From assembly GCF_032854445.1 (NCBI RefSeq), contig NC_088305.1, forward strand, positions 30,652,628 through 30,716,627: a stretch of DNA of 64,000 bases. Reading direction: 5' to 3'. Origin of the DNA: Liolophura sinensis. Taxonomy: Eukaryota > Mollusca > Polyplacophora > Chitonida > Chitonidae. Numbering within the stretch: the stretch's first letter is position 1; each line of letters starts with the position of its first letter. The notes beneath the pieces are model-generated. The model had not been told where the DNA came from and did no database searches. It was given only the letters and a program-made list of their open reading frames with translations. A program made the translations under genes and the position numbers. This document shows, piece after piece, positions 38,301 through 48,880 of the stretch.

Positions 38301-41300
38301 TAGTAATCTGGTGTTCGGTGAGTGTTTGTACCACAGAGAAGTAGAAAGGGCGTTTTGGGTCGTCCCGGTCTACACACGTGAAGATTAGCTGAAACTTCTT
38401 ATCTGAAACACAAGCAACATAGTAGATCTAGTGATCTGGTGTTCGGTGAGTTTTTGTACCACAGAGAAGTAGAAAGGGCGTTTTGGGTCGTCCCGGTCTA
38501 CACATGTGAAGATTAGCTGAAACTTCTTATCTGAAACACAAGCAACATAGTAGATCTAGTGATCTGGTGTTCGGTGGGTGTTTGTACCACAGAGAAGTAG
38601 AAAGGGCGTTTTGGGTCATCCCGGTCTACACATGTGAAGATTAGCTGAAACTTCTTATCTGTAACACAAGCAACATAGTAGATCTAGTAATCTGGTGTTC
38701 GATGGGTGTTTGTACCACAGAGAAGTAGAAAGGGCGTTTTGGGTCGTCCCGGTCTACACATGTGAAGATTAGCTGAAACTTCTTATCTGAAACACAAGCA
38801 ACATAGTAGATCTAGTGATCTGGTGTTCGGTGAGTTTTTGTACCACAGAGAAGTAGAAAGGGCGTTTTGGGTCGTCCCGGTCTACACACGTGAAGATTAG
38901 CTGAAACTTCTTATCTGAAACACAAGCAACACAGTAGATCTAGTAATCTGGTGTTCGGTGAGTGTTTGTACCACAGAGAAGTAGAAAGGGCGTTTTGGGT
39001 CGTCCCGGTCTACACACGTGAAGATTAGCTGAAACTTCTTATCTGAAACACAAGCAACATAGTAGATCTAGTGATCTGGTGTTCGGTGAGTTTTTGTACC
39101 ACAGAGAAGTAGAAAGGGCGTTTTGGGTCGTCCCGGTCTACACATGTGAAGATTAGCTGAAACTTCTTATCTGAAACACAAGCGACATAGTAGATCTAGT
39201 AATCTGGTGTTCGGTGAGTTTTTGTACCACAGAGAAGTAGAAAGGGCGTTTTGGGTCGTCCCGGTCTACACATGTGAAGATTAGCTGAAACTTCTTATCT
39301 GTAACACAAGCAACATAGTAGATCTAGTGATCTGGTGTTCGGTGAGTTTTTGTACCACAGAGAAGTAGAAAGGGCGTTTTGGGTCGTCCCGGTCTACACA
39401 CGTGAAGATTAGCTGAAACTTCTTATCTGAAACACAAGCAACATAGTAGATCTATTGATCTGGTGTTCGGTGAGTTTTTGTACCACAGAGAAGTAGAAAG
39501 GGCGTTTTGGGTCGTCCCGGTCTACACATGTGAAGATTAGCTGAAACTTCTTATCTGTAACACAAGCAACATAGTAGATCTAGTGATCTGGTGTTCGGTG
39601 AGTTTTTGTACCACAGAGAAGTAGAAAGGGCGTTTTGGGTCGTCCCGGTCTACACACGTGAAGATTAGCTGAAACTTCTTATCTGAAACACAAGCAACAT
39701 AGTAGATCTATTGATCTGGTGTTCGGTGAGTTTTTGTACCACAGAGAAGTAGAAAGGGCGTTTTGGGTCGTCCCGGTCTACACACGTGAAGATTAGCTGA
39801 AACTTCTTATCTGAAACACAAGCAACATAGTAGATCTATTGATCTGGTGTTCGGTGAGTTTTTGTACCACAGAGAAGTAGAAAGGGCGTTTTGGGTCGTC
39901 CCGGTCTACACATGTGAAGATTAGCTGAAACTTCTTATCTGAAACACAAGCAACATAGTAGATCTAGTGATCTGGTGTTCGGTGAGTTTTTGTACCACAG
40001 AGAAGTAGAAAGGGCGTTTTGGGTTGTCCCGGTCTACACATGTGAAGATTAACTGAAACTTCTTATCTGAAACACAAGCAACACAGTAGATCTAGTAATC
40101 TGGTGTTCGGTGAGTGTTTGTACCACAGAGAAGTAGAAAGGGCGTTTTGGGTCGTCCCGGTCTACACACGTGAAGATTAGCTGAAACTTCTTATCTGAAA
40201 CACAAGCAACATAGTAGATCTAGTGATCTGGTGTTCGGTGAGTTTTTGTACACGCAAGTCTCCTGCTAATTGTGATAAATGGCAGTGGGCAAAGGGATGC
40301 ATAAAACTGTTACACGTTGTTTAGGCTACACCGATTTAAATTATTGTTTTACAGGCAGAATGAATCTATGTCATCAGAGGGAAAAAAACTAAATAAAACA
40401 GAAAAATTATCTAATTTGTGGGAACTGTGGACAGTACTAGCTATTCTCTCGTCTCTCTTTAATTCTCTCTATTAAAGACACATTCATGTGCTAGGCAAGC
40501 CTTGTAAAATAGGAAAATGATGTAAACCATCTGCATCAGACAATAAAAAGGTCGATTTTCAATTTTATTACATTTTTGGATTTTTTAGTCTTCACTCTCC
40601 AATAAAACACAAAATAAATTGGTATCATCTATGTCTGAAATAAACTGAGTCTGAGTCTGATTTTGTTACAGTTTGTTATCTGTGATATTTTTATCTCCTC
40701 TCCTCAATTTTGTCCCAGCATCAACAAGACCCATCACCATTCACATGGTATACTGACTTTATTCATGGTTCATTTTCATTAAGTGACGAAATAAAATGTT
40801 AATGCTCAATTTGTTTTGTCTTACATTTGTTGTAGCGATACCAGACACTGGTTACACTTTATCACTGCCACTCTCGTCTAGAGTTATGGTGCCACAGTCA
40901 GCTCCAGTTCCGTCGTTACAAACATGGTATGCAACATGGTGGAACCCTCAAATTACAACAGTTTCACTTAAATTCCTTCAATATTTCACATACTATTAAA
41001 CATTAAAAAGAAAGTTGCACAAAAGCAAACTTTGTCACACTAAATCAACATGGCTGCCCACAACCCATACCTTGAGTTTTTCTGAACTCCAGACCCATCC
41101 GTTGTTGGAACCAATCTAAACCTTTTCTCAACTCCACTAACTTCGACTGGGTGGCATTTTCTTGCAATGATAGGTCTGAAAAAAAATTCAACCATGATTT
41201 TTATTAATTTACTTGATCACTGTTTTATGTCATAACAGTTTCATAGGTGGAAGAAAGTTAAGTGCCCCAAGCAGCCACCACTCTTTCCCAGGTTTTGACC

Positions 41301-44300
41301 AACTTCTCCACATGTAACGTGCAGATAGACTGGAGGAAGACACACACTGAACAGTCTTCAACGAAAGCACAAGTTGCACAAATGGACCTACAAGGACCAT
41401 CAATGGCCAATTTTCATCAACGTCCCTTGAACAATGTGTGGATGAATGTAAATTTGATTCCCTGTCCTGGTCGAGGACTGACCCACCTTGCACGCCTTGT
41501 GGTTGAACCATACACCTAAGACTCCACATCTCTGCACTACTGAAACAAAATCTAGACATGCTATTAAATAAGGCATGCTTTACACAGTTAACCTTCAGGG
41601 AAGTATGGATTTAGGACTTGTGCACTGAGTGTGATAATCCTACACCTCAGCCGTAGGCTCTAGATTATACAACATCTTTACAGCGGGTTCCATTTGTTAG
41701 GAAACCTGAACCCAAGCTGCCTATAGGTACGTCATCTCTATGTCACATGATAGTGGTCTCAATGGACGATGTTACAGAGAGCTCTGCCATCAACTGTCCT
41801 GTTCCACAATATGGCTTTATAACATTCTTTTTAAAACTCTGATACATAATTTATGCAACTGAACATGAAAATGTTAGCTTCAACTTAAAATAAAAACAAA
41901 ATTAAATACTTACTGAACAGTAGAATATAGGATTAAAGACCAAACATTAAAGATTAAAAAATAGCCCAAAATACTATGTGACAGGACTTGGGTGTGAACC
42001 GCCAACCATCTGTAGGGTTCTGCCCAGACAATGTTGAGTGGTGGGTACCAAGTGGGGAATGAGCGAGCGGAGAGGGGTGAGAGAGAAAAGGGATGCGTCA
42101 TCCCTCACATTTTTTTCAAAAATTTAAAAAAAAAAAAGGCTCATCTAAATATGCTCCGAACCACAAAAGGTAAAAAAACAACAAAATCTGTGGAATACAT
42201 CAGTAGAAATGTAAGATGCAAAATAAATAGGCCTACTGTACTGTGTAGACTAGCCTGTAAATTCAATGTTGTAGTTGAAGTTTTTTTTTTTGTATATTTT
42301 TACTTGAACACTCCCTACATTGAAGTACAATGTGTTTGACAACAATACCTGACAAATTCAAGGGCTTGCTTCTTTTGTTTGGATCGCTTTGTTACTAGCA
42401 AAGAACTCGGAGTAGATTTTCATGGTAAGTTATTCAAGTTCGTACTTGCCGCTGAGAGCTGAGGTTTGTCACATACGTCATCAAGGCGACCGTTTAGTTT
42501 GGAAAAATACGGTCGGAAAGTGTATTTTTCGTCTATTTGCCACAATTTCATACTGAGTCACAACTTCTCGGGATGGGCCGAAGGCAGTATCAAGATTTTG
42601 TGTCTAACACTGGGCACTCAATGCTTGTACCGGGCACTGCCAGGCACAGTCGACCATCGCCGCCCACCATGTGGCAGAGCAATGATCTGATTCACATTCC
42701 CTCTCCCTTCACTTGATGAAGATAGTCAAAATAATAAAAGATTCAAGCACATGGGTTTGAACCACTGATCCTCTGACTCACATTCTCTCTCCCTCTCCAA
42801 CCGCTTCTTCAAGGTGTCTACTGTCTCCTGCATAGTCTCCTTCTCCCTCAGGAAGTCATCCACCTGAAGTTTCACACGTCTGACTCCCTCTATCATCTCA
42901 TCCAGCTCCTTCTCACGTTCATGAATTTCTACAACCACAAGTTATGCTCTCACTTTTAAAAGCAATATACCAGTTCAATGTATCACTGGACAATTCTAAT
43001 TTGAGTAAATGTAGATTTATATGGGAGATAAATTTCTTAAAACCTCATGCCTGACCTCAAAAGGAGTTTCACCTCGATCAGTTATACACTGACGATAAGT
43101 GAGTGAGTGAGTGCTTGGTATTTTAACGTCGTACTTGACAATTTTTCAGTCATATGACGACAAAGGAATCCGTAGAGTGCATGTAATGTGCCTCTTTGTT
43201 GCAGGACAGATTTCCACCACTCTTTTATTTAATGCTGCTTCACTGAGATGCCTTACGGAGGGCAAGTCATAGGTAGGACTCGACCCAGGATTGACCCTGG
43301 ATCTACCCCTTCCAAAGTGGACGCTCTACCGACTATGCTATCTCAGCTGGTACTGACAATAAGGCTCATTTGTATACAGAACTATCTGTACTGCTAGGGA
43401 CAGCTAAGAAGAACCAGAACTGGCAAAATGATCACAATACAGAAAGTTCACAACACAAATACCATGAGAATGCCATGACTGTATTACTCTCAAATAAAGT
43501 ATAAAGGGGTTTAAAGCTTAGAATAAAAAAAAAAAACTATCAAGTTTTATATTTATTTATTTATTTAATTAATGTTTTGACTCAAGAATATTTCACTTAT
43601 ATGACAAGAGGCCAACACCATGGTGAGAGGAAACTGGGCTCGGGAAACCCACGAGTATCTGCATGTTGTTAGCAGACCTTCCCACCTACGGTCGTAGAGG
43701 AGGCCAACATGAGCTGGACTTGAACTCAGTCACTGCGTTGGTGAGAGGCTTTTGGGTCATTGTACCCATTGTACCTGGCGAGCTAACCAGGTTGGCCATG
43801 GATGCCTCATATCAAGTTTTATAAGCTTTAACCCTATCCTAGATATACAGAAGATGGTCAGTCAAATCTTACCATTTTTGTTTGTAGCAGCATCCTCCTT
43901 CAACTTCTTCAAACAATTCTGTAACTGAAGTATTTGGTCTGAAAAAAAAAAAAAATCACTGAAGCTTCCAACATTCACGACTCATAAACCCTGTTCAATA
44001 GAAAATGTCAAATTACACGTAGCTTGCAAGATTTAATAGCTCGATTCACTATTGAAAAGCTTTGGCTTGGTGTTTGTAGAAGATTTAAAGTGAAAGACAG
44101 CACCTGACTAATGTCTACCTCAACTGAAAGACTACCATTCAAAGTATCTTTAACTGGCATTATATCTTTTTCAGATTTTTTTTCAACCCAGTAAAAGTTT
44201 AGTGGAACTTTGTCTTGACACAGCTTCAGCACGTCTCCATTATCGAGAGCAAGGTGACGTCACGTTTACTCTGGCTCTATAACGTCGAAGGTACTTAAGC

Positions 44301-46343
44301 AGTAGCCTATGGCAGATGAAGTTGTGGCCTCGGTAATGAATGCCAAAGTGATAAAAATAGTTTTCTCGGGAATTGGACTGCTTGAACTGCTGATACAGGA
44401 GGTCTAATATCTCATTTACACGAAACTCCAGCGATCCTGTTTAAATAGCCTAGCTGCAGGTGCATGCATGTAGCTGAGGTATTCCTGGTTCAGGTCGTAG
44501 CCTCAGGAAAGGTTGCACCCATGACATTGACCCCTATTAAACGATAGGATTGTCATACAACTAGATTCAAACTCAATACTGAAACAACTGGAAATAAACT
44601 TAAGCGCCACTGAGCCTGATCTAGGCATTCGACTGTCGCTGTATTTTATGCTACAGTTTTGTAGCAGTGGGTTCTAAGATGAAAGCAGTGCTGACCTAGT
44701 TATCACGGAAATCAGAGAAAGCACCTGGTCTTGAACACAGTCTTTCAATAATTTTACTGGCTTTTAAATCAATTCCTTTCACATCTCTGGTCACCCGCAA
44801 ATGATACAGACCTGCGCAACAAGACTTTGTGAAATGGTGTTTTGGGTACACGTAACTAAATCGTTGTAAATGATCTCAAAATGGTGTCTTACGCTGTATT
44901 TCTGTGTTATCATATGTCACTTAATGGAGTGAATGGGTAATGGCTATGTCACAGCTTAGGCCGTGCTATCTGATAGCAATATGGTTGACTGGATAAAATT
45001 CTCAACATCGCTGCCTCAAATCACACCAGCCAGCTGTGCAGTACTGTCATTTTGTTGTAGATGTTATTGTTGTACATGTAGCTTGAGTAGCCTGCTTTCA
45101 GCTGAAATATGTTTTAGCCAGGTGCTGTCTTGTCCTTTCACACTGCTTTGTAAATAATTGATTTTAAGTCTTATCATGGCAGCATTATCATGCAGCAGGC
45201 TGGTCTCAATGCCGACATACATTTAACATGATTCTACTTCACTGCACTCGCAGGAATGGCACGGTAAAGACACAAAAGTATTAACGCCCATCCCAGTTTT
45301 AGTATAGTGACATAAGGTACTTGGCTCATACCTTTATGCGGAGTGTCAAGTCTGGAAAGTCTGTATTTACATGTATTTATTGGATTGGTGTTTTGTGACA
45401 TATTCAAAAGTATTTCACTCGCAGGACGGCAGCCAGCTTTATATCAGGAGGAAACCAGGCATAGCCCTGGAAGAAACCCACGACCATCTGCAGGTTGCAG
45501 GCAAACCTTCCCACGTACGACTGCTTAGCTAGGAAGTATGAAGATGGTCCAGGCATGTCAGGTAAGATTCTCTCCAAGGGTGAACCCCAGCAGCTCAGAC
45601 CCATTTATCTGACCATACATGAAATAATGTCACACCCAACCACAGTATACTGACACAGAAGCTTCCAGAACTAGGCTCATCTTGATCCTTAAGGTTAGGG
45701 TTAATATCAATCCACAGAAGTATCTCAATAGGGGAGTTTACAGTTGGAATTCATTTGTCGTCAAAGACAAAAACATTCCTACTTTGTCATGTGACTTTGG
45801 CAACCTTTGTTGACAATAATTTTGATCACTGTCTCACCTTGTTCCAGAGGCAAACACATGTATGACAACCCTTCCTTTAGGAACTTCTCAAGTTCACAAC
45901 CATTCAGCACCTCAATTTTCTCCACCATCCCTAGACTAAATTGCTTTTTATGGCACTTTTTTCAGACGCCCGTGTTATACTAAATCTGATCAAAACTTAC
46001 TTGCTTAACATTTTGGACAGGTCACGTGATACAGCTGGACCTTTTCTACCTTTACTGGCAAAAGAGTTTGATCTCAAAACTCCTCTATTATCCATGTACA
46101 TCAGGTACGATCATCCCAAGGATTTTCCTCGTTGTACCGCTGACTTCACTCTCTGTGTACCAATAACATGCGTACCTTGTTTTTCTGATGCTGTAATCTC
46201 ACGTTTTCTCAACATTTCTCTGGTATTGCGCCGTAGCTCCTCTTCAATCCATCCATTCAACAATTTTGTTTGTACCTGTTTCGTTGTTTCCCGAACCTGC
46301 TCCAGTTCCCAATTTGGGTTCTCATCAATCAAGGCATCCATTT
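35257..46343 (-). CDS. SPC25 kinetochore protein, seven coding exons
   Basis: SPC25 is a subunit of the Ndc80 complex that links kinetochores to microtubules through its C-terminal RWD-type domain and N-terminal coiled coil. Exons on the minus strand are 46,343-46,176, 45,930-45,838, 43,938-43,873, 42,928-42,782, 41,175-41,071, 36,610-36,512 and 35,375-35,257. All have AG/GT borders, and every junction is in phase 1. Together they give about 264 codons; human SPC25 has 224. The middle exons are rich in heptad-like Lys/Glu/Leu. The last three carry GLEFRKTQ, KKFQLIFT, DPKRPFYFSV, YEVSDC and EALVEKLNQTNDF, which follow the order of the conserved C-terminal domain. Exon 1 starts AAATGG, two bases before the presumed ATG, so an upstream 5' exon may exist. 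SINEs, minisatellites and an exon-derived satellite fill the introns. Confidence 0.87.
35491..35620 (-). repeat. SINE-A 3' half in SPC25 intron 6
   Basis: Inverted tail TTTATTTATTTGTTTGATTG, then GGTCAGCATTATGGTGGGAG and ACCAGGCAGACCCCGTGGGG. The head is missing. Confidence 0.85.
35640..36495. repeat. 19-bp minisatellite with about 208-bp higher-order unit in SPC25 intron 6
   Basis: Short units (GTCACTGAAATGGTGTCCTG, GACAGTGAAATGGTGTACTA) are grouped into longer units marked by CACCCAAG(C/T)TGCGGAGCC at about 35,785, 35,823, 36,031, 36,239 and 36,435. The plus-strand open frames here are periodic artefacts. Confidence 0.9.
36512..36610 (-). CDS. SPC25 exon 6
   Basis: It is 99 bp with acceptor TTGTGTTTCAG and donor GTAAGC. 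It reads KKFQLIFTCVDRDDPKRPF, then YFSVKIEETGAYE, the first strands of the globular domain. The first 71 bp of this exon plus the acceptor were amplified 28 times in the preceding intron. Confidence 0.88.
36538..40249. repeat. 128-bp satellite derived from SPC25 exon 6
   Basis: The landmark ACCACAG starts at 36,666 and recurs every 128 bp to 40,122 (27 periods, no net length change), giving 28 units plus the real exon copy. Each unit holds, on the minus strand, the intron end TTGTGTTTCAG, 71 bp of exon 6 coding sequence (KKFQLIFT to PFYFSV), then GTACAAAC in place of the rest of the exon. Differences are few and mostly silent (ACACGTG or ACATGTG); rare units change one Asp codon to His or Asn. 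Confidence 0.97.
40250..41070. other. SPC25 intron 5, unique part
   Basis: AT-rich intron sequence between the exon-derived satellite and exon 5. I see no further gene. Confidence 0.6.
41071..41175 (-). CDS. SPC25 exon 5
   Basis: It is 105 bp with acceptor TTTTTTTTCAG and donor GTATGG. It encodes the end of the coiled coil and FQQRMGLEFRKTQ, which matches the conserved GLEIRK-type entry to the SPC25 globular domain. Confidence 0.85.
41176..42781. other. SPC25 intron 4
   Basis: No convincing exon or repeat is seen. The open frames at 41,230-41,559 and 41,262-41,519 lack composition or motifs that would support a protein. Confidence 0.5.
42782..42928 (-). CDS. SPC25 exon 4
   Basis: It is 147 bp with acceptor GTGGTTGTAG and donor GTGAGT. 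It reads EREKELDEMIEGVRRVKLQ and then DTLKKRLERERE, a strongly charged coiled coil. Confidence 0.75.
43099..43350 (-). repeat. SINE-B in SPC25 intron 3
   Basis: Plus strand: GTGAGTGAGTGAGTGCTTGG, TCAGTCATATGACGACAAAG, TTGCAGGACAGATTTCCACC, and the inverted tRNA-like head ending CGCTCTACCGACTATGCTAT. Confidence 0.85.
43548..43807 (-). repeat. SINE-A in SPC25 intron 3
   Basis: It has an inverted (TTTA)n tail, CACCATGGTGAGAGGAAACT, ACCTTCCCACCTACGGTCGT, GAGCTGGACTTGAACTCAGT (inverted B box) and the inverted head GCGAGCTAACCAGGTTGGCC. Confidence 0.88.
43873..43938 (-). CDS. SPC25 exon 3
   Basis: It is 66 bp with acceptor TTTTTTTCAG and donor GTAAGA and reads QILQLQNCLKKLKED, a coiled-coil segment in phase with its neighbours. 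Confidence 0.7.
43939..45368. other. SPC25 intron 2
   Basis: Intron sequence with no recognised gene or large repeat in this part. The small open frames look random. Confidence 0.5.
45369..45522 (-). repeat. SINE-A fragment in SPC25 intron 2
   Basis: TTTATTGGATTGGTGTTTTG, GACGGCAGCCAGCTTTATAT and ACCTTCCCACGTACGACTGC match the inverted 3' half of SINE-A. Confidence 0.78.
45838..45930 (-). CDS. SPC25 exon 2 (tentative)
   Basis: Acceptor TTTAGTCTAG and donor GTGAGA bound 93 bp in the correct phase, reading MVEKIEVLNGCELEKFLKEG. I do not see a clear counterpart for this in vertebrate SPC25, so it may be lineage-specific or alternatively spliced. Confidence 0.55.
46176..46343 (-). CDS. SPC25 exon 1 (first visible coding exon)
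   Basis: The acceptor is TTTTTCCTGCAG and the donor GTACGC. It reads MDALIDENPNWELEQ ... LLNGWIEEELRRNTREML ... EITASEKQ, a charged helical N-terminus. The ATG is codon-aligned with the rest of the gene. Because the exon has a good acceptor, a non-coding first exon upstream is likely. Confidence 0.75.
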
Positions 46344-47830
46344 CTGCAGGAAAAAAAAAATGAAAGTAATTAGAAAGTAAAGTGAACTGACTTGAAATTT
46401 CTAGGACTGTGTTCAATTGGTTCAGGCTGTGCGAGGCTGAACATGACACTATTTCAGAAAATGCATAGTTGCATGCTTAAAGCGTTAGAGTTTATGCGCA
46501 ACCTGAACAGTCAGCAGTAGTCAACCAAATTTTGGAAAGACTTACTGACAGCCTTTCTGAGACTAGCCAAGCCAAGACCATAACAAACATGCCAGTTGTT
46601 CAGCCCTTGTAATTAACAAAATGACTGGCAGCAACAAAGTGCCATCTCCGATTTGTTTTTGTCAATTCAAAATTCAAATAAATCTGTATTCTGCCATCAG
46701 TGTGGCCCAGATTATAAACTTCAAAACTGAAGTTGCAGAAATCCAGTGAAAATTTTCCACATATCAGTCAACATAATTAAGTCGCTCAAAGAACAAACTT
46801 AAATCTACATGTAGCTACAACATTTTATCATTTATAATCCTCATGAGCGATGAATTATTAATTTGTGTTCAACCTCAGGCGTATTGTTTCTTTTACTGCC
46901 ATTTTTTGGGGTTTAACATACACCAGCAAAATATGGTCCGTGTACATGAGTGTCTGTGTGTCACTGCAAACCATATCGTGTTTCCACGCAGATGGAGGCC
47001 CTACCTGTCAGTTGGGGTCCAGTCAACAAACGTGCTGTTTACGACATTTCATTTGATGAGGCTACGTTTGCAGCACTCCCCTTTTTTATGTTTTGAAACT
47101 ACCGACTGAGCAAATGGTCAGCTTTTCTGTTGGCATTGCTAAATGCCACCTCCAATTTTGATGGGTGTAGTTGCGAACATGATTGCAACTCTGATTTGAA
47201 TGAAGCTGTTCTATGTTCTATGATTTACAATGCGAAAAAAAGATGCAATTTCTTTGTGTCATGAAGAGGGAAGTTTTCCTTGAGAAATCTTTAAATAAAG
47301 GCATGTTAGTTTATTGATAATGCCTTTATTCACAACTGTCACCAATACATGTAGTTGTAAAATGTATGCAAGTATTTACTGCTAAGAAAAATTCCTCCAA
47401 CAAGCTTGAATGCTTTGTATTACATTGCCTTTCCCAGTAAATTACCCTTCGTTCCACCCCCTGCCCAGTCACACACAGGCAATGCAGGAGGCTGAGTGCC
47501 AGATTTAAAACAACTCTTTTTGAATAACGATAAAATAACAATTTCTGAAATGGTAGAAAAAGGAGATAATACAAAAACGCCAGTCTGTGGCAGGGCTTTT
47601 CCTCAGCGGTAAGTCCTCGAATACAATCATAATGTACAAATACCTGCGCCAGTCATGTCAGTTATTTTATCTCAAGAAAAATATTGTAAAAACTGATCAA
47701 AAAGACCCATCTCTTTTCAGTTCATAACATATAACAACATGTGCTGCCATTTTGGAGGAATGGACCAACCACGTTTATGAATTCAACGATTAAACATTGA
47801 GGCAGGTAAATATCAGAAATTGTTGAAAAG
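46344..47830. other. Upstream of SPC25, nothing recognised
   Basis: This should hold the SPC25 promoter and any 5' non-coding exon. I could not place either with confidence. Confidence 0.4.
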
Positions 47831-48163
47831 AGTGTGAGTGAGTAAGTGCTTGGGGTTTAACGTCGTACTTAACTTTTTTAGTCATAGGATGATGAGGGAA
47901 TCCTTAGAATGCATGTAATGTGCCTCCTTGTTGCAACACAGATTTCCACCGCTATTTTATTTAGTACTGCTTCACGGAGATGCCTTACCAAAGGCAAGTA
48001 AGCTGCCCCGTCTGAACCATTATACTGATACGGGTCAACCAGTCATTGACCTATCCCCTTTATGCTGAATGCAAAGCGAGGAAATTACAACTTTCTCTTT
48101 TAAGGTTTTAGGTGCAACTTGATCTAGGATTGACCCTAGATCTACCGCTCATGAAGCGGATGA
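47831..48163 (-). repeat. SINE-B, near full length
   Basis: Plus strand: GTGAGTGAGTAAGTGCTTGG, GCATGTAATGTGCCTCCTTG, CTGATACGGGTCAACCAGTC, GGATTGACCCTAGATCTACC and the inverted head. It lies about 375 bp left of the virus-like element. Confidence 0.87.
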
Positions 48164-48537
48164 TTAAAAATAGGCCTCAACATTTAATTTAATTGAACTA
48201 ATATTATAAACATTTCAATGCTTCAAACAGTTTTTGATGTAACAATGACGTAAGGTCCTCCTTCACACTAGAGCCACCATACCGATTGACAAGTGTGTCA
48301 CCTGCCCACTAATAAGCCTGATAGCTGTTTACACTGCCCATGACCAGAATTGGTAGACAAACAATACCTCGTTGCTATGATAAAAGCATTGTAACCATAG
48401 GCAGTAACACAAAACTTAGCCCATTTTGCACATTGCATGTGCATGTGTGACATTTTAGACTATACATGGGCTCTAAGACTATTTTAAGTGGAAAACTGTC
48501 AAAAACACTAAAAGAGAAAATAAAACTGAACTCTACA

Positions 48538-48860
48538 CTAGCAGCAGGGAGGGCGAATGTACCAGCCAGTGGGGGAGGCGTGGGGCACGTGAGCGCCCCC
48601 CACCATGCTCTCCTTGGCCGGACCCCCCCTGGCGCGCTCCCCGGGGGGGCAAGAGCGCCCCCACCATGCTCTCCTTGGCCGGATCCCCCATGGCGCTCGC
48701 CCGGCCTACATGCACAATTACCCCAATTATTTGTGTACGCGAAACGCGCCCAGCCTACATGCACAATTACCCCAATTATTTGTGTACGCGAAACATTGCT
48801 TCCCGCGGGCCGGGGCACGTACCAGGGCCCCCATGTTTTCGTATTAGAGAGATGCTGTAG
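48538..48860. repeat. GC-rich left end with internal direct repeats
   Basis: CACCATGCTCTCCTTGGCCG recurs at 48,601 and 48,662 (period 61). GCCTACATGCACAATTACCC and TTATTTGTGTACGCGAAAC recur as a 42-bp block at 48,704 and 48,753 (period 49). This lies just before the first gene, where Polintons carry terminal inverted repeats. The partner would be in the N gap, so the terminal-repeat role is inferred. Confidence 0.6.
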
Positions 48861-48880
48861 ATTAGGTATACTTCAAAGAG

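Noticed and set aside
41230-41559. Minus-strand 109-codon frame in SPC25 intron 4
   Set aside because: No acceptor or donor match to the SPC25 phase pattern and no coiled-coil or conserved residues.
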